From Marivita sp. (lineage in GTDB: Bacteria; Pseudomonadota; Alphaproteobacteria; Rhodobacterales; Rhodobacteraceae): 64,000 nucleotides of DNA. The number at the start of each line of letters is the position of its first letter. Positions within the stretch are counted from its first letter, which is position 1. This document shows, piece after piece, positions 63,363 to 64,000 of this stretch. The stretch lies in assembly GCF_020055675.1 (NCBI RefSeq), contig NZ_JAIPUS010000004.1, positions 62,001 to 126,000 of the forward strand. The letters run 5' to 3'. Position numbers and translations under genes: made by a program. The notes under the pieces were generated by a model. It saw nothing but the letters and a program-made list of their open reading frames with translations, made no database searches and had not been told where the DNA came from.

Positions 63363-64000
63363 TACGCCCCGACAAAGTTTGGCTTGCGTTTCTCCATGAA
63401 CGCCTTGCGGCCTTCCTTGTAATCCTCGCTCTCGAAACAGGCCTGCACGCGGCGGGCACATTCCTCGCGATTCGTCTTGTTTTCCGGTGCCATGATCTGG
63501 CTGACGATATATTTCACCGAATCCACGGTCATCGGGGCATTCTCCGCAATCATCTGCGCGGTTTCTTCCGCCACGGTTTTGACCTGGTCATCCGGGACCA
63601 CACGGTTGACCAGCCCCATGTCTTTGGCTTCGGCCGAGGTGAAGCGACGCGCGGTGAAAAAGATTTCCTTGGCAAAAGTAGGGCCGACGACGTTCACCAA
63701 CCGGGTGATGCCTTCATAGCCATAGCCCAGGCCCAACTTGGCCGCAGGCACGGCGAATTGGGATTTCTCTCCACAGATCCGCAAATCACAGCTGAGGGAC
63801 AGGGCCACGCCGCCGCCAATGCAATAGCCGTCAATCTGGGCGATGGTTGGTTTGGGAAACGCCTCGATGCTGTCATAGACCCGCTTGGTTGCGGCGTTGT
63901 ACTGCGCAACCGCCTCGACGCTGGCACGTTCGGTCTCGAATTTCGAAATGTCGGCACCCGAGACGAAGGCCTTGCCGCCCGCGCCCGACAGGATGAGAAT
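63362..64000 (-). CDS. Enoyl-CoA hydratase/isomerase family protein (5' end outside window)
   Basis: C-terminal 212 residues of a crotonase-fold enzyme; the start lies beyond 64000. The oxyanion-hole parts are visible: GKAFVSGADISKF, YCIGGGVALSLSCDLRI and the FAVPAAKLGLGYG segment. The second catalytic Glu region (FTARRFTSAEAKDMGLVNRV) is present. Coupled with the thioesterase, probably in a beta-oxidation-like or aromatic-CoA pathway. Confidence 0.9.
   Translation of the reverse strand: MLILSGAGGKAFVSGADISKFETERASVEAVAQYNAATKRVYDSIEAFPKPTIAQIDGYCIGGGVALSLSCDLRICGEKSQFAVPAAKLGLGYGYEGITRLVNVVGPTFAKEIFFTARRFTSAEAKDMGLVNRVVPDDQVKTVAEETAQMIAENAPMTVDSVKYIVSQIMAPENKTNREECARRVQACFESEDYKEGRKAFMEKRKPNFVGA

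Overview
The window looks like a chromosomal segment of a high-GC marine alphaproteobacterium, most probably a member of the Rhodobacteraceae (Roseobacter group). The inference rests on gene content and style: an N-type ATPase operon, two phn (C-P lyase type) loci, a Tad/Flp pilus locus, a tripartite tricarboxylate transporter, a DUF4214-type secreted protein and many ATGA or TGATG start/stop overlaps. No search could be run, so family names come from motif reading.

Layout. 1-4528 (minus): part of an N-ATPase operon in the order atpD-atpC-atpQ-(antiporter)-atpR-atpB-atpE, with a CPA2-type cation/proton antiporter translationally coupled between atpQ and atpR. 4958-11662 (plus): a proline-rich small ORF, a protein-isoaspartate methyltransferase/erythromycin-esterase fusion, a PEBP remnant, a small membrane protein, and a DNA-repair pair made of a second NAD-dependent ligase and a PolX polymerase. 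11979-24904 (plus): phn locus 1, phnF-G-H-I-J-K-L-M then phnC-D-E-E, a transglutaminase-like protein, a hexapeptide acyltransferase and two half-size permeases. 25235-31254: phn locus 2 with phnM2, a DUF1045 protein, phnN, a phnJ'-'phnL fusion, a phnH'-'phnI fusion, phnG2 and phnF2. 31354-33958: c-di-GMP genes (EAL, GGDEF), a small unknown protein and an Hpt protein. 34049-48788: Tad pilus genes (flp, cpaA, cpaB, cpaE, tadA, tadB, tadC, two TadE-like proteins and a large TadG-like protein) interleaved with a large hybrid kinase and two response regulators. 48977-52576: a 1199-residue secreted mosaic protein. 53284-56248: a degenerate receiver-like protein, a GAF-PAS kinase and its coupled response regulator. 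56507-62901: an AbrB-type permease, a catalytically odd SDR, TctCBA and an Ldh-family dehydrogenase. 62898-64000: a hotdog thioesterase and an enoyl-CoA hydratase that runs off the window.

Most interesting: the PhnJ of phn locus 1 keeps only one of the four cysteines that in E. coli PhnJ bind the [4Fe-4S] cluster (241, 244, 266) and carry the thiyl radical (272). The only other phnJ sequence, in locus 2, is an internally deleted, in-frame fusion to phnL that has also lost this region. Thus no canonical PhnJ is encoded here, although locus 1 is intact, has tight translational coupling, and carries its own regulator and a shared palindromic operator candidate (11969-11984 and 18516-18531). Locus 1 may be a C-P-lyase-like machine with altered chemistry. 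Locus 2 looks like a canonical phn operon reduced by at least three in-frame deletions whose junctions fall where the parental genes encode the same short motif.
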